From Tenacibaculum finnmarkense (lineage in GTDB: Bacteria; Bacteroidota; Bacteroidia; Flavobacteriales; Flavobacteriaceae): DNA of 64,000 bases. Positions within the stretch are counted from its first letter, which is position 1, and the number at the start of each line of letters is the position of its first letter. The stretch spans positions 1-64,000 of the forward strand of contig NZ_OENA01000023.1 of the NCBI RefSeq assembly GCF_900239185.1. Direction: 5' to 3'. The position numbers and the translations under genes are program-made. Below, in pieces: positions 26,401 through 36,087 of the stretch. A model generated the notes under the pieces. That model was not told the origin of the DNA and made no database searches. It saw only the letters and a program-made list of their open reading frames with translations.

Positions 26401-26580
26401 TTGACTCCTAATCTTTGGAAGATACTCATAACCCTGATTTTTTAAATCTTGTATGAGTTCTTTCTCTAAATCTGCCTCTGTTTGATAACTTAATGGAGTT
26501 TCATTTAATTCTGAAAATTTTTGGTATTTATCTAAAACAATAAAATTGTTTGATTCTGCAATGGTTTTATATTCTAGCAT
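23473..26580 (-). CDS. hsdR: type I restriction enzyme, R subunit
   Basis: The protein has 1035 residues, typical of HsdR. It supplies ATP-dependent DNA translocation and cleavage in the HsdR2M2S1 complex. The N-terminal nuclease shows [21 protein letters not shown], the D...ExK motif. The helicase core has [11 protein letters not shown] (Walker A), IFDEAHRSQ (DEAH box), FGFTGTPIF, and the C-terminal motifs [11 protein letters not shown] and [10 protein letters not shown]. The C-terminal helical part binds the methyltransferase core. It is the last gene of the hsdM-hsdS-hsdR operon, 21 bases after hsdS, and appears intact. Sequence style is like EcoR124I (type IC). Confidence 0.95.
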   Translation of the reverse strand: MLEYKTIAESNNFIVLDKYQKFSELNETPLSYQTEADLEKELIQDLKNQGYEYLPKIRSQKTMLANVRVQLQNLNNMQFTDKEWERFVAEYLDKPSDNLVDKTRKLHDNYIYDFVFDDGHIQNIYLVDKKNVVRNKLQVISQFEQKGTNANRYDVTILVNGLPLVQVELKKRGVAIREAFNQVHRYTKESFNTENSLFKYLQIFVISNGTDSRYFANTVERTKNSFDFTMNWAKSDNSLIKDLKDFTTTFFDKRTLLNVLLTYAVFDVSNVLLVMRPYQIAATERILWKIESSFNTKNWATTESGGFIWHTTGSGKTLTSFKAARLATKLDFIDKVFFVVDRKDLDFQTMKEYQRFSPDSVNGSESTAGLKRNIDKTDNKIIVTTIQKLNNLMKGEKDLAIYQKQVVFIFDEAHRSQFGEAQKNLKKKFKKYYQFGFTGTPIFPENALGSETTASVFGRELHSYVITDAIRDEKVLKFKVDYNDVRPKFKGIESEQDLKKLTGAENKKALLHPVRIKEISQYVLKHFRQKTHRTKGTNNGFNAMFAVSSVDAAKCYYEELNKLQKDNDKPLKIATIFSFAANEAQGAIGEIEDETFEPTAMDVSAKEFLSKAIDDYNVAFKMNYGIDSKGFQDYYRDLAKRVKNKEVDLLIVVGMFLTGFDAPTLNTLFVDKNLRYHGLMQAFSRTNRIYNATKTFGNIVTFRDLEKATIDAITLFGDSSTKNVVLEKSYKEYLEGFTDIATGKARRGYVEVVEELNEKFPNPDEIETEKDKKEFSKLFGEYLRVENILQNYDEFNNLKELQNIDKTDEKAIEEFKEANFLTDDDILSMQTIEVPAERIIQDYRSTYNDIRDWLRREKQGNEAEESGIDWDDVVFEVDLLKSQEINLDYILELIFDSNKKIKDKSELVEEIRRVIRASIGNRAKEGLVVDFINETDLDEIKEKASIIDAFFSYAQKKQKAEVTTLIEDENLNKDAAKRYIKSSLKREYASENGTELNAILPKMSPLNPQYLTKKQSVFQKIASFIEKFKGVGGPL

Positions 26581-26601
26581 TTTTCTTTTTCTTTAGATAT
26601 T

Positions 26602-27771
26602 TTATTTAGGAAAACTTAGCAATTTTTCTCTATAATATTCATACTGTTTTTTACGTAGGTCTATTTCTTTTGGTAATCCTTCGCTTATAGAAGTGGTAAG
26701 CGTATCGAATTTATCTAAGATAGTTACGATGCGTTCTTGTTCTTCAATAGAAGGATTTGGAATTTTTATAGTATTAAGATTCCTTTTATTTAGTTTAGGT
26801 TGAGCTGCACCCGAAATATAAGGCGTTAAATCTATACTATTTAAATAATATTCTACAAATCTACGTTCAGCATATGTATTAAATTTTAATACATGAGCGT
26901 GATTATTAACCCAATTTTTACCACTAATACTAAATGCAATGGGAGTTTTTCTTGCTGTTAAATTTGCACCATCCTCCGATATTAGTAAAAAATCTCCGTC
27001 AAAAATATAACCCTTAACATAATCTACAATGCCAGATGCTCCATAATAAGGAATATCTCCAGATTCTCTTAATCCACTTGCAATTGGTTTTCTCTTTGAA
27101 TTAAGATTTTCTGCTAAATTTTCAAGATTTTCAAACTTATTATTCTCAAAAGTCAATAATTGTTCACGATAATAGCTGTACTGTTTTTTACGTGCTGTAA
27201 GTTCTGTGGTAAGTTCTGTGGTAAGTTCTGTAAAGCTATCTAAAATACGAACTATTTCTTTTTGGATTTTTAGGGGTGGAATTGGGATTAAGAGTTTTTT
27301 AAATCTTTTTTTAGACACATTAAAACGTGTAACACCACTTGCTGTTTTAGATATTTCTTTACGCATAAAGTGGCTTCTAAATAGATATTTTGAAAATTCT
27401 GGTAATAATTCTATATCTGAATTAAATCTAAGTCCAAAAGAAAAACTATTCAAATATACTTTTACATCTGATTTATTAGTAACAGCACAAGACATCCCTG
27501 CTTCATTCGCTATTTCTGAAGAACCCGTGAAAAGAATATCACCATATTTTACTTCATATTGATTCTCGCCTGATGCAACTTTTACTTCATCAAGTTTATT
27601 AAAATCAACTTCGATATTATAAAATATGTTTTTATATGATACATATTTTGCATTTCCTTCTGAAAAATCCTCTTTACTTTTACCTTTTAAACCTCCATAA
27701 ATTTCACAAACTTCACTTAAAGCTTTCCATTCCACTTCAACGCCTTCCAATAATTTTTCTAACTTGCTCAT
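26602..27771 (-). CDS. hsdS: type I restriction enzyme, specificity subunit
   Basis: The protein has 389 residues. It has two target-recognition domains, each followed by a conserved helix: TRD1 at about 10-165 (CEIYGGLKGKSKEDF ... PIPPLKIQKEIVRILDSF) and TRD2 at about 215-355 (GDIPYYGASGIVDY ... PSIEEQERIVTILDKF). Each helix ends in a near-identical block (RKKQYSYYREQLL and RKKQYEYYREKLL). The central spacer holds three tandem TELT units encoded by a 12-base repeat at 27197-27232, as in the EcoR124 family where repeat number sets the spacing of the DNA target. It starts 3 bases after hsdM. Confidence 0.95.
   Translation of the reverse strand: MSKLEKLLEGVEVEWKALSEVCEIYGGLKGKSKEDFSEGNAKYVSYKNIFYNIEVDFNKLDEVKVASGENQYEVKYGDILFTGSSEIANEAGMSCAVTNKSDVKVYLNSFSFGLRFNSDIELLPEFSKYLFRSHFMRKEISKTASGVTRFNVSKKRFKKLLIPIPPLKIQKEIVRILDSFTELTTELTTELTARKKQYSYYREQLLTFENNKFENLENLAENLNSKRKPIASGLRESGDIPYYGASGIVDYVKGYIFDGDFLLISEDGANLTARKTPIAFSISGKNWVNNHAHVLKFNTYAERRFVEYYLNSIDLTPYISGAAQPKLNKRNLNTIKIPNPSIEEQERIVTILDKFDTLTTSISEGLPKEIDLRKKQYEYYREKLLSFPK
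27197..27232 (-). repeat. 12-bp tandem repeat in the hsdS spacer
   Basis: GTAAGTTCTGTG occurs twice exactly and a third time with one final change, read on the plus strand. It encodes three TELT units on the minus strand. Gain or loss of a unit keeps the reading frame and shifts the two recognition domains relative to each other. Confidence 0.85.
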
Positions 27772-27774
27772 ATC

Positions 27775-29325
27775 TTAATTTTCTATTTCAGCAACAATAT
27801 TATCAATATCAGCACGTAGTTTGTCTATTTTTTTAACTGTGGTGGCTACTTCTTTGTTAAGTTCTTCAATGTTAATTTTTTCACGTGTATCTTTCGCTTC
27901 CACATAAGAGCTAACAGAAAGGTTGTAATCGTTTTCGGCTATTTTAGTATTGTCTATGGTAGTGGTTATGTGTGCAACTTCTTGTTTTTTATCGAACATT
28001 TGCATAATGTGTTCAATATGTTCATCTTTTAAAACATTGTTATTGGTTTCTTTTTTAAAGAAATCTTCACCCGTAGCATCTATAAATTGGGTTTTGGTAT
28101 CGGTTTTACTTTTAGAAAGCACTAAAATAGTAACCGCTATAGTTGTACCATAAAACAGGTTAGGCGCTAAAGCGATGATAGTTTCAACATAATTATTATC
28201 AACTAAATACTTTCTAATTTTTTGTTCAGCACCACCACGATAAAAAATACCTGGGAAACATACTAATGCTGCTCTACCTTTACTAGATAAATAACTTAAA
28301 GAATGTAATACAAAGGCAAAATCTGCTTTCGATTTTGGCGCTAAGACACCAGCAGGCGCAAAACGGTCATCGTTAATTAATGTAGGGTCATCGCTACCTT
28401 TCCATTTAATAGAATACGGCGGATTAGATACAATGGCATCAAAAGGTTTATCATCTCCTAACTCAGGATTCATTAAAGTATTACCAAGCACTATGTTAAA
28501 CTTATCGTAGTTTACGTTGTGTAAAAACATATTCATACGCGCTAAATTGTAGGTAGTATGGTTTATTTCTTGCCCATAAAAACCATCTTCTATAATATGA
28601 TTATCGAAGTGTTTTTTTGCTTGTAAAAGTAACGAGCCAGAACCCGCAGCAGGGTCGTAAATTTTATTTACTTTTTCTTGCTTGTGCATGGCAAGTTGGG
28701 CAATTAATTGCGATACGTTTGTTGGTGTAAAAAATTCACCTCCAGACTTACCAGCATTTGCCGCATATTTATGAATTAGAAATTCATAGGCATCACCAAA
28801 AAAGTCAATTTGACTATCTTTAAAATCTCCTTCAAGTTTTAAACCTTCTACACCTTTTAAAACTGCTGCTAAACGACTATTTTTATTACCTACCGTGTTA
28901 CCTAGTCGGTTACTGGTGGTATCAAAATCTGCGAACAAGCCTTTTATATCTTCTTCTGAAGGATAGCCATTTGCAGAACTTTCAATAGCTGTGAATATTG
29001 CCGCTAAATCTGTATTTAGGTTTTCGTTATCGTTAGCATTTTCAACTAAATTGACAAAAAGTTGACTAGGATATATAAAATAACCTTTAGTTTTAATCGC
29101 ATCTTCTTTTATTTCAGGAGTAATTATATCATCTGATAATTTTGCATAATTGATACTTTGATCACCAGCCTCAATATATTCTGTAAAATTTTCGCTTATA
29201 AAGCGATAAAAAAGTGTTCCTAATACGAAGTGTTTAAAATCCCATCCATCTACAGAACCACGAACGTCATTAGCTATTTTCCAGATTTGACCTTGTAATT
29301 CTGCTCTTTGATTGTTACTTGTCAT
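27775..29325 (-). CDS. hsdM: type I restriction enzyme, methyltransferase subunit
   Basis: The protein has 516 residues. It transfers a methyl group from SAM to N6 of adenine in the target. The N-terminal helical domain ([27 protein letters not shown]) is that of HsdM. The catalytic core has [15 protein letters not shown] (SAM binding) and IVSNPPYS (NPPY catalytic motif), with [16 protein letters not shown] before it. The C-terminus is a coiled coil that packs against HsdS. It is the first gene of the operon; the 29326-29514 region upstream shows no clear TAnnTTTG promoter, so its control is unknown. Confidence 0.95.
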   Translation of the reverse strand: MTSNNQRAELQGQIWKIANDVRGSVDGWDFKHFVLGTLFYRFISENFTEYIEAGDQSINYAKLSDDIITPEIKEDAIKTKGYFIYPSQLFVNLVENANDNENLNTDLAAIFTAIESSANGYPSEEDIKGLFADFDTTSNRLGNTVGNKNSRLAAVLKGVEGLKLEGDFKDSQIDFFGDAYEFLIHKYAANAGKSGGEFFTPTNVSQLIAQLAMHKQEKVNKIYDPAAGSGSLLLQAKKHFDNHIIEDGFYGQEINHTTYNLARMNMFLHNVNYDKFNIVLGNTLMNPELGDDKPFDAIVSNPPYSIKWKGSDDPTLINDDRFAPAGVLAPKSKADFAFVLHSLSYLSSKGRAALVCFPGIFYRGGAEQKIRKYLVDNNYVETIIALAPNLFYGTTIAVTILVLSKSKTDTKTQFIDATGEDFFKKETNNNVLKDEHIEHIMQMFDKKQEVAHITTTIDNTKIAENDYNLSVSSYVEAKDTREKINIEELNKEVATTVKKIDKLRADIDNIVAEIEN

Positions 29326-29514
29326 TTTATTTTTTTATCTTTTTTTTATTAATACTATTCTAAAATAGCCATTAATCAATAATTAAAGTATCGGTTTTAT
29401 TACCCTAGTGTTTTAGGTGTATTTCTATTGAATTTAATAAGGGTAAATATATCTAAAAACACCCCTTTATCCTACTTTAAAGCTATGTTGTTTGTGGTAT
29501 AGCGTAAAAACGAA

Positions 29515-29582
29515 AAAACGCAATCAAATTAATGATTGCGTTTTAATATATATAAAGTATAAAATATACTTAAAAGTTAAAA
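29515..29582 (-). terminator. dnaK terminator, upstream copy of the direct repeat
   Basis: AACGCAATCA and TGATTGCGTT form the same hairpin found after hsdR at 23414. The following TATAAAGTATAAAATATACTTAAAAGTT leads to the dnaK stop codon. It terminates dnaK transcription and forms the second of two direct repeats that bracket the restriction operon. Confidence 0.75.
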
Positions 29583-31469
29583 TTACTTAACTTCTTCGAA
29601 TTCTACATCTTCTACATTATCAGCTTGATCATCAGCTTTTGGCTGTGCCGCTTGCTGAGCTCCTGCACCTTTATCAGCATACATCTCTTCAGAAGCAGCT
29701 TTCCATGCGTCATTAACAATAGTTAAAGCACCTTCAATTCTTGCAACATCTCCAGCTTCGTGAGCAGCTTTTAATTCAACTAAACCAGCTTCGATTGGCG
29801 CTTTTTTATCCGCAGATAATTTTTCACCAAATTCTTTTAATTGCTTTTCAGTTTGAAAAATCATAGAATCAGCTTCGTTGATTTTTTCAGCAGTTTCTTT
29901 TGCTTTCGCATCAGCATCAGCATTTGCTTCAGCATCCGCTTTCATTTTCTTGATTTCATCTTCAGATAATCCAGAAGAAGCTTCAATTTTAATGTCCTGA
30001 GTTTTACCAGTAGCTTTATCAGAAGCAGAAACTTTGATAATTCCGTTTGCATCAATATCGAAAGTTACTTCAATTTGAGGAACACCTCTTTGTGCTGGTG
30101 GAATATCAGTTAATAAGAAACGACCGATAGTATTGTTATCAGCAGCCATTGCTCTTTCACCTTGTAATACGTGAATATCTACAGAAGGCTGGTTATCAGC
30201 AGCAGTAGAAAATACTTGAGATTTCTTTGTAGGAATCGTAGTATTTGCATCAATTAACTTCGTAAATACGTTACCCATAGTTTCAATTCCTAAAGATAAA
30301 GGCGTAACATCTAATAATAATACGTCTTTTACATCTCCAGATAAAACTCCACCTTGAATAGCAGCTCCTAAAGAAACAACTTCATCAGGATTTACTCCTT
30401 TACTTGGTGATTTTTTAAAGAAATTCTGAACAGCTTCCTGAATAGCAGGAATACGAGTAGAACCACCTACTAATACAACTTCGTCAATTTCGTCGATCGT
30501 TAAATCAGCATTTTTTAAAGCAGTAGCACAAGGCTCAATAGTTCTTTTGATTAAATCATCAATTAAAGCTTCAAATTTAGCTCTAGTTAACGTTCTAACT
30601 AAATGCTTAGGTCCTGAAGCAGTAGCAGTAATATAAGGTAAGTTAATTTCTGATGAAGTTGTGCTAGATAATTCAATCTTCGCTTTTTCAGCAGCTTCTT
30701 TTAAACGTTGTAAAGACATTGGATCTTTACGTAAATCCATTGACTCTTCCGCTTGAAATTCTTCAGCTAACCAGTTGATAATTCTTTCATCAACATCATC
30801 TCCACCTAAATGCGTATCACCATCAGTAGCTAATACTTCGAAAACACCGTCTCCTAATTCTAAGATAGAAACATCATGTGTTCCACCACCAAAATCAAAA
30901 ACAACTATTTTTTTATCGTCATGAGATTTATCTAAACCATACGCTAAAGCAGCTGCAGTTGGTTCGTTAATAATTCTTCTAACTGTTAAACCTGCAATTT
31001 CACCAGCTTCTTTAGTTGCTTGACGTTGTGCATCGTTAAAATATGCTGGTACAGTAATTACTGCTTCAGAAACATCAGTTCCTAAGTAGTCCTCAGCTGT
31101 TTTTTTCATTTTCTGTAAAACCATTGCAGAAATTTCTTGTGGCGTATATAAACGACCATCAATATCTACACGTGGAGTATCATTATCACCTTTTACAACG
31201 CTATAAGGTACTCTTGCAGCTTCTTTTGAAGAATCAGAGAACTTATTACCCATAAAACGTTTAATAGAATAAACTGTTTTTGTAGGGTTCGTTACCGCTT
31301 GTCTTTTTGCTGGATCACCAACTTTACGCTCTCCACCTTCAATAAATGCTACGATAGATGGCGTAGTTCTTTTTCCTTCTGCATTAGGGATAACAACTGG
31401 CTCATTTCCTTCCATTACAGAAACACATGAATTTGTGGTTCCTAAATCAATTCCTATAATTTTACTCAT
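29583..31469 (-). CDS. dnaK: chaperone DnaK (Hsp70)
   Basis: The protein has 628 residues, full length for DnaK. It binds exposed hydrophobic peptides with ATP, working with DnaJ and GrpE. Signatures are [13 protein letters not shown] at the start, [29 protein letters not shown], and the substrate domain [15 protein letters not shown]. The C-terminal lid ends in [10 protein letters not shown], the EEVD-like tail. No dnaJ or grpE is beside it. A possible alternative-sigma promoter lies at 31514-31530. The start codon is ATG. Confidence 0.97.
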   Translation of the reverse strand: MSKIIGIDLGTTNSCVSVMEGNEPVVIPNAEGKRTTPSIVAFIEGGERKVGDPAKRQAVTNPTKTVYSIKRFMGNKFSDSSKEAARVPYSVVKGDNDTPRVDIDGRLYTPQEISAMVLQKMKKTAEDYLGTDVSEAVITVPAYFNDAQRQATKEAGEIAGLTVRRIINEPTAAALAYGLDKSHDDKKIVVFDFGGGTHDVSILELGDGVFEVLATDGDTHLGGDDVDERIINWLAEEFQAEESMDLRKDPMSLQRLKEAAEKAKIELSSTTSSEINLPYITATASGPKHLVRTLTRAKFEALIDDLIKRTIEPCATALKNADLTIDEIDEVVLVGGSTRIPAIQEAVQNFFKKSPSKGVNPDEVVSLGAAIQGGVLSGDVKDVLLLDVTPLSLGIETMGNVFTKLIDANTTIPTKKSQVFSTAADNQPSVDIHVLQGERAMAADNNTIGRFLLTDIPPAQRGVPQIEVTFDIDANGIIKVSASDKATGKTQDIKIEASSGLSEDEIKKMKADAEANADADAKAKETAEKINEADSMIFQTEKQLKEFGEKLSADKKAPIEAGLVELKAAHEAGDVARIEGALTIVNDAWKAASEEMYADKGAGAQQAAQPKADDQADNVEDVEFEEVK

Positions 31470-31513
31470 AATACTATGTCTTAAATTTTAATTCAATTTT
31501 ACAAGTTGTAATA

Positions 31514-31530
31514 GTCAAACTGTGTGCCAA
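31514..31530 (-). promoter_or_regulatory. sigma-54-like promoter upstream of dnaK
   Basis: On the minus strand the sequence TTGGCACACAGTTTGAC has GG and GA separated by ten bases, close to the -24/-12 pattern TGGCAC-N5-TTGC with a C-to-A change at the end. No TAnnTTTG element exists in the same region. The start codon is about 45 bases downstream. Confidence 0.35.
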
Positions 31531-31610
31531 CAGGTAATTACTTTTGTTTTGGCATAAAAATAGCTGTTTTTTTTTACCAAAGATGACAAAATGACACTAT
31601 TTCTTTTTTT

Positions 31611-31697
31611 TTGAAGCTACTTCCCGCTTTCCGCACTCGCTCTTTTTTTGAAAAAAATCAAAAAAAGGAGCTCAAACAATTGCTTCAATCGGGGCTA
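31611..31697 (-). repeat. 87-bp dispersed repeat, copy 2
   Basis: Read on the minus strand this runs from TAGCCCCGATTGAAGC to GCTTCAA and matches 2013-2097. Its ends TTGAAGC and GCTTCAA are inverted. The center (GCTCCTTTTTTTGA ... TCAAAAAAAGAGC) is a hairpin. It fills much of the 389-base gap between dnaK and pyrE; the rest of that gap holds the promoters listed here and nothing else I can see. Confidence 0.8.
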
Positions 31698-31820
31698 AAA
31701 ATTTGTGCACTCTATTTTATAAGAGTACTAAGCGAGTACTACTAAGTTTCTTTAATAATTGTATTTTTGCAAACAAAACCACTAAAATCAGCATCGTTTT
31801 AACCGAAATTGTACTAATTA

Positions 31821-31854
31821 TTGGTTTATCATTAACAAAAACTTTATACATTTG
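31821..31854 (+). promoter_or_regulatory. pyrE promoter
   Basis: TTG at 31821-31823 and TACATTTG at 31847-31854, 23 bases apart, match the Bacteroidota consensus. The -7 box ends four bases before the pyrE ATG, so transcription would begin at or within the start codon and give a leaderless message. Confidence 0.55.
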
Positions 31855-31858
31855 CGTT

Positions 31859-32509
31859 ATGGACTTCAACAAAGACACAGCAAAAAAAACAGCAGCGCAT
31901 CTGCTACAAATTAAAGCAATTAAACTAAGCCCTCAAGAACCATTTACTTGGGCTTCAGGTTGGAAATCTCCAATTTATTGTGACAACAGAGTTACCTTAT
32001 CTTATGTACCTGTTAGAAACTTCTTAAAAGAAGAAATTGCAAAATTAGTCATTGCAAAACACGGTAAACCAGATGTCATTGCAGGTGTAGCCACCGGAGC
32101 AATTGCAATTGGAATGTTAGTCGCGCAAGAATTAGGTGTTCCTTTTATATATGTACGTCCTGAAGCTAAAAAGCACGGGCGTAAAAACCAAATAGAAGGT
32201 CATTTAGAAAGCGGGCAAAATGTAGTGGTTATTGAAGATTTAATCAGCACAGGAACCAGTAGTTTAAATGCCGTAAAAGCCTTGAAAGAAGCAAACGCAA
32301 CTGTAAAAGGAATGATTGCTATTTTTTCTTACGGATTTCAAATTGCTTCCGATAATTTCAAAAAAGATAATATTGAACTTACCACACTAAGCAATTACGA
32401 ACATTTACTTGAACAAGCTCTTGACAGCAAATACATTACTAGTCAAGAACTAAGAATGTTAGAACAATGGCGAATTGCCCCTAGCGAGTGGAAACAAAAC
32501 GAAAAATAA
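31859..32509 (+). CDS. pyrE: orotate phosphoribosyltransferase
   Basis: The protein has 216 residues. It joins orotate and PRPP to form OMP in pyrimidine synthesis. The PRPP-binding motif is VVVIEDLISTGTSSL; ASGWKSPIYCDNR near the N-terminus binds orotate and phosphate, and KKHGRKNQIEG is the flexible catalytic loop with its Lys residues. I start at 31859 (MDFNKDTAKK) because the longer open frame to 31703 encodes unrelated sequence and overlaps the promoter. The SRPBCC gene follows 17 bases later. Confidence 0.95.
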   Translation: MDFNKDTAKKTAAHLLQIKAIKLSPQEPFTWASGWKSPIYCDNRVTLSYVPVRNFLKEEIAKLVIAKHGKPDVIAGVATGAIAIGMLVAQELGVPFIYVRPEAKKHGRKNQIEGHLESGQNVVVIEDLISTGTSSLNAVKALKEANATVKGMIAIFSYGFQIASDNFKKDNIELTTLSNYEHLLEQALDSKYITSQELRMLEQWRIAPSEWKQNEK

Positions 32510-32526
32510 GACTAAAATAATCAACA

Positions 32527-32916
32527 ATGAATATTGCAGGAAACAACGTAATTGTACAAAAATCAACCAAAGAAATTTTTAATTTTTTATTAAAATTAGA
32601 AAACTTTGAACAATTAATGCCAGAAAACACTCAAAAATTTGAAGTAGATGGCGATAGTTTTATTTTCGGTTTAAAAGGCATGCCAGAAATAAGATTGGTA
32701 ATCAAAGAAAAAACCGAATTTTCAAACATTACTTTAGGAGCAGCAAGTAGCAAATTACCATTTACCTTATCTTCTGATATTTGTGAAATTTCTGAAAATG
32801 AAAGTGAGGTTGTTTTAAATTTTAATGGTGATTTTAATCCAATGATGGCAATGATGGTAAAAAAACCATTAACCAAATTTATTGATACCTTAACTGAAAA
32901 TATTTCAAAATTATAA
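32527..32916 (+). CDS. SRPBCC-fold protein
   Basis: The protein has 129 residues, cytosolic. It resembles the START/Bet v1-like SRPBCC superfamily: a first strand (NNVIVQKSTKEIFNFLLKLENFEQLMP), central beta sheet and a long C-terminal helix (MMAMMVKKPLTKFIDTLTENI) that would cap a hydrophobic pocket. Members bind lipids or other hydrophobic ligands. It follows pyrE closely, so they are likely cotranscribed, as often seen in flavobacteria. The ligand is unknown. Confidence 0.75.
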   Translation: MNIAGNNVIVQKSTKEIFNFLLKLENFEQLMPENTQKFEVDGDSFIFGLKGMPEIRLVIKEKTEFSNITLGAASSKLPFTLSSDICEISENESEVVLNFNGDFNPMMAMMVKKPLTKFIDTLTENISKL

Positions 32917-32927
32917 ACTAAAATTAA

Positions 32928-33665
32928 TTAGGCAAACGAAACTTCTTTAATGCCAAATTCTTGAATTGTTTCGTTTTCTAATTCAATTTGGAGTTTTCCA
33001 ATATCGGAAACACCAATAATTTTACCCATAAATAAAATGTTCTGACTTGTTTTAAACATGCTCGGAACATTTTTTTTATACAACACACTTAAATATTCTT
33101 TTTCTAAAGACACATATTGTTTTTTATTTAAACGCACTAATTTTTCTTTTAAGCTTAATAGCAAATTATTTAACAACAAATCGAGGTCAATATCCTGCTC
33201 TTTTTTTAAAATTCTTTTAACAGAAGAAGCGTTTGGAAGCGCCTCTGAAAAAATATTTTGATTCACATTAAGCCCTATTCCTATAACTGAGGCACTAATA
33301 TTTTTTATATTTAAGGTATTTTCAATTAAAATTCCGGCAATTTTTTTGTTTTCTGACAGAATGTCGTTAGGCCATTTAATAGCCAATCGAGGTAATTTTA
33401 AAGAACTAAGTACTTCATAAACACCTAAGGAAATACTATAATTCAAATACTTAAAATCAGCAATACAAAGTGCTTCAGGCTTCCAAAAAACACTAAAAGT
33501 CAGGTTCTTACCTTTTTCTGAGTTCCAATTCGCATTCATTTGCCCCCTACCTAAAGTTTGGTTTTTAGCCACCACAACAGTAAAATTATCTAGCGGAACT
33601 TTTGCTGACATATCCTTTAAAAAAGAATTGGTAGAATCAATGGCATCAAGTTTGATTATTTTCAT
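32928..33665 (-). CDS. birA: biotin-[acetyl-CoA-carboxylase] ligase
   Basis: The protein has 245 residues from the ATG at 33665 (MKIIKLDAIDSTNSFLK); the longer frame to 33704 would include the promoter. It activates biotin with ATP and attaches it to carboxylase carrier proteins. Motifs are DAIDSTNSF, KNQTLGRGQMNANW (the GRGR-like biotinyl-AMP loop), and LAIKWPNDILSENKKIAGILIEN. It lacks an N-terminal helix-turn-helix, so it is a ligase only, not a repressor. It converges with the SRPBCC gene and diverges from rsfS. Confidence 0.92.
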   Translation of the reverse strand: MKIIKLDAIDSTNSFLKDMSAKVPLDNFTVVVAKNQTLGRGQMNANWNSEKGKNLTFSVFWKPEALCIADFKYLNYSISLGVYEVLSSLKLPRLAIKWPNDILSENKKIAGILIENTLNIKNISASVIGIGLNVNQNIFSEALPNASSVKRILKKEQDIDLDLLLNNLLLSLKEKLVRLNKKQYVSLEKEYLSVLYKKNVPSMFKTSQNILFMGKIIGVSDIGKLQIELENETIQEFGIKEVSFA

Positions 33666-33712
33666 ATAAGCTTTGCGAATAAAACAAGTATTAATATTAG
33701 GCAAATTACTCG

Positions 33713-33731
33713 CAAAAATATAATAACTTTG
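33713..33731. promoter_or_regulatory. back-to-back -7 boxes for birA and rsfS
   Basis: CAAAAATA at 33713-33720 is a TAnnTTTG box on the minus strand reading into birA, and TAACTTTG at 33724-33731 is one on the plus strand reading into rsfS. They are 3 bases apart. No clear -33 TTG is present for either. Confidence 0.4.
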
Positions 33732-33751
33732 CTAAAAATATAATTTTTTTG

Positions 33752-34120
33752 ATGACTAAAAAACAAGCAAGCACAGACGATTTAATTGCTGTGATTATAA
33801 AAGGGATTGAAGAGGTAAAAGGAGAAGACATCCAATTACTAGATTTACGAGAAATAGAAAACACTGTTTGCGATTATTTTATAATCTGCTCAGGAAACTC
33901 AAACACACAAGTAAGTGCCATTTCTAACTCGGTACAAAAAATGGTAAGCAAAGAACTTAAAGATAAGGCTTGGCATATTGAAGGACAAGGAAATTCGGAA
34001 TGGGTTTTAATGGACTACGTACACGTTGTTGTGCATGTTTTTCAAAAAGAAATCCGTAGTTATTACGATATTGAAAGTCTTTGGGGTGATGCTAAAATCA
34101 CGGAAATTAACACACTATAG
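33752..34120 (+). CDS. rsfS: ribosomal silencing factor RsfS
   Basis: The protein has 122 residues starting at the ATG at 33752; the TTG immediately before it is not needed. It binds ribosomal protein L14 and blocks subunit joining when nutrients are scarce. The family blocks are DLIAVIIKGIEEVKGEDIQLLDLRE, VCDYFIICSGNSNTQVSAI, WHIEGQGNSEWVLMDYVHVVVHVF and REYYDIESLWGDA-like RSYYDIESLWGDA. It stands at the head of the ftsH gene series, 27 bases upstream of it. Confidence 0.95.
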   Translation: MTKKQASTDDLIAVIIKGIEEVKGEDIQLLDLREIENTVCDYFIICSGNSNTQVSAISNSVQKMVSKELKDKAWHIEGQGNSEWVLMDYVHVVVHVFQKEIRSYYDIESLWGDAKITEINTL

Positions 34121-34147
34121 TTCCTACTAATTTAGACACATTGTTTT

Positions 34148-36076
34148 ATGAGTGATAAGAAAAAAAGTGCTCCAAAATTTACGTTTAATTCGTTTTGGAT
34201 ATACATTCCAATATTGGTAATCCTATTAGGGTTAAGTTTTTTTAATTCCAGTAATTTAGGATCTCGTAATATTTCAAAAAACGAGTTCAATAAAATTTTA
34301 CTAGAAAATGATATTGAAAAAATTGTTGTTGAAAACAATAATGTAGCCCAAATTTTTTTAAAGAGTGATGCTGAAAAAAAAGAGGCACATAAAAAAATAA
34401 CGGACTCTCCTTTATACAGAAAAGGAGCACCTTTATACACTTATAATTTTGGTGATTTACAAAATTTCGAAAACGAAATCAAAAAAGAGAAAGCGCAAAA
34501 CAATCTTGATTTTGATCGAAAAAATGTAGAACCAACAAGCTTAGTCACAAGCATTATTGAATTTTTACCTTTTATTATATTAATAGGTATTTGGATTTTC
34601 TTTATGAAAAGAATGTCTGGTGGTGCTGGCGGCGGCGGCGGTGGTGGTCAAATTTTTAACATTGGTAAATCAAAAGCAAAACTTTTTGATCAAGACACTA
34701 AAGTTAAAACAACTTTTAAAGATGTAGCTGGTTTAGAAGGTGCAAAAGAAGAAATTCAAGAAATTGTAGATTTCTTAAAAACACCTGAAAAATACACTAA
34801 ATTAGGTGGTAAAATACCTAAAGGAGCCTTATTGGTAGGACCTCCTGGAACAGGAAAAACATTATTAGCAAAAGCCGTAGCTGGTGAAGCTGGTGTTCCT
34901 TTCTTTTCATTATCAGGATCTGATTTTGTTGAAATGTTTGTAGGTGTAGGTGCTTCTCGTGTTAGAGATTTATTTAAAAAAGCACAAGAAAAATCGCCTT
35001 CAATTATATTTATTGATGAAATTGATGCCATTGGTCGTGCAAGAGGTAAAAACAATATGACAGGCGGAAATGATGAACGTGAAAACACGTTAAATCAACT
35101 TTTAACAGAAATGGATGGTTTTGGAACCGATACAAATGTTATTGTATTAGCTGCTACAAACCGTGCCGATGTGTTAGATAGTGCTTTAATGCGTGCGGGT
35201 CGTTTTGACCGTCAAATTTATGTTGATTTACCAGATTTACACGAACGTAGAGAAATTTTTGATGTACACATAAAACCATTAAAATTAGCTGAAAATACTG
35301 ATTTAGAACTTTTAGCACAACAAACACCTGGTTTTTCTGGTGCTGATATAGCTAATCTTTGTAATGAAGCTGCCTTAATTGCAGCAAGAAACAACAAAGA
35401 AGCAATTGAACAACAAGATTTTTTAGATGCTGTTGATAGAATTGTTGGCGGTTTAGAAAAGAAAAATAAGGTAATTACCCCAAAAGAAAAGGAAGTAATT
35501 GCTTTTCATGAAGCTGGTCATGCAACAGTAAGTTGGATGTTAGAACACGCCGCACCGTTAGTAAAAGTTACTATCGTTCCTCGTGGTCAATCATTAGGGG
35601 CTGCTTGGTATCTTCCAGAGGATAGGAAAATTATTCAAACAGAACAAATGCTCGATGAAATGTGTGCTACCATGGGTGGTAGAGCTGCCGAAAGGTTAAT
35701 TTTTAATAAAATTTCAACAGGAGCTTTAAGTGATTTAGAAAAAGTAACCAAACAAGCACGTGCAATGGTTACGGTATATGGTTTAAATGAAAAAGTAGGT
35801 AATGTTACTTATTATGACTCATCAGGAAATGACGGTTTCGTAAAACCTTATAGTGACGATACTGCTAAAGTTATTGATGAAGAAATTTCTAAAATAATTG
35901 AAGGTCAATATCAAAGAGCTATTGATTTATTAACCAAACACGAAGATAAACTTAGTCAACTTGCCGCATTATTACTTGAAAAAGAAGTGATGTTTAAAGT
36001 TGATTTAGAAAAAATATTTGGTGAAAGACCTTTTGAAAAAAAAGAAATAAAAACAACCCCAGTAATTGAAGAATAG
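34148..36076 (+). CDS. ftsH: ATP-dependent zinc metalloprotease FtsH
   Basis: The protein has 642 residues. It extracts and degrades membrane and cytosolic proteins. Two membrane helices (about 15-33 and 138-155) flank a periplasmic domain. A glycine run ([11 protein letters not shown]) follows the second helix. The AAA domain has Walker A GPPGTGKT (231-238), [11 protein letters not shown] (Walker B), and the second region of homology around [21 protein letters not shown]. The zinc protease motif HEAGH is at 454-458. All catalytic elements are present. It lies in a co-directional series with rsfS, the LUD gene and cdsA. Confidence 0.97.
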   Translation: MSDKKKSAPKFTFNSFWIYIPILVILLGLSFFNSSNLGSRNISKNEFNKILLENDIEKIVVENNNVAQIFLKSDAEKKEAHKKITDSPLYRKGAPLYTYNFGDLQNFENEIKKEKAQNNLDFDRKNVEPTSLVTSIIEFLPFIILIGIWIFFMKRMSGGAGGGGGGGQIFNIGKSKAKLFDQDTKVKTTFKDVAGLEGAKEEIQEIVDFLKTPEKYTKLGGKIPKGALLVGPPGTGKTLLAKAVAGEAGVPFFSLSGSDFVEMFVGVGASRVRDLFKKAQEKSPSIIFIDEIDAIGRARGKNNMTGGNDERENTLNQLLTEMDGFGTDTNVIVLAATNRADVLDSALMRAGRFDRQIYVDLPDLHERREIFDVHIKPLKLAENTDLELLAQQTPGFSGADIANLCNEAALIAARNNKEAIEQQDFLDAVDRIVGGLEKKNKVITPKEKEVIAFHEAGHATVSWMLEHAAPLVKVTIVPRGQSLGAAWYLPEDRKIIQTEQMLDEMCATMGGRAAERLIFNKISTGALSDLEKVTKQARAMVTVYGLNEKVGNVTYYDSSGNDGFVKPYSDDTAKVIDEEISKIIEGQYQRAIDLLTKHEDKLSQLAALLLEKEVMFKVDLEKIFGERPFEKKEIKTTPVIEE

Positions 36077-36087
36077 TTTTTATTTCA

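Noticed and set aside
31703..31858. Long N-terminal extension of pyrE
   Set aside because: The extra 52 residues overlap a well-formed promoter, lack resemblance to the enzyme, and the conserved N-terminus starts at 31859.
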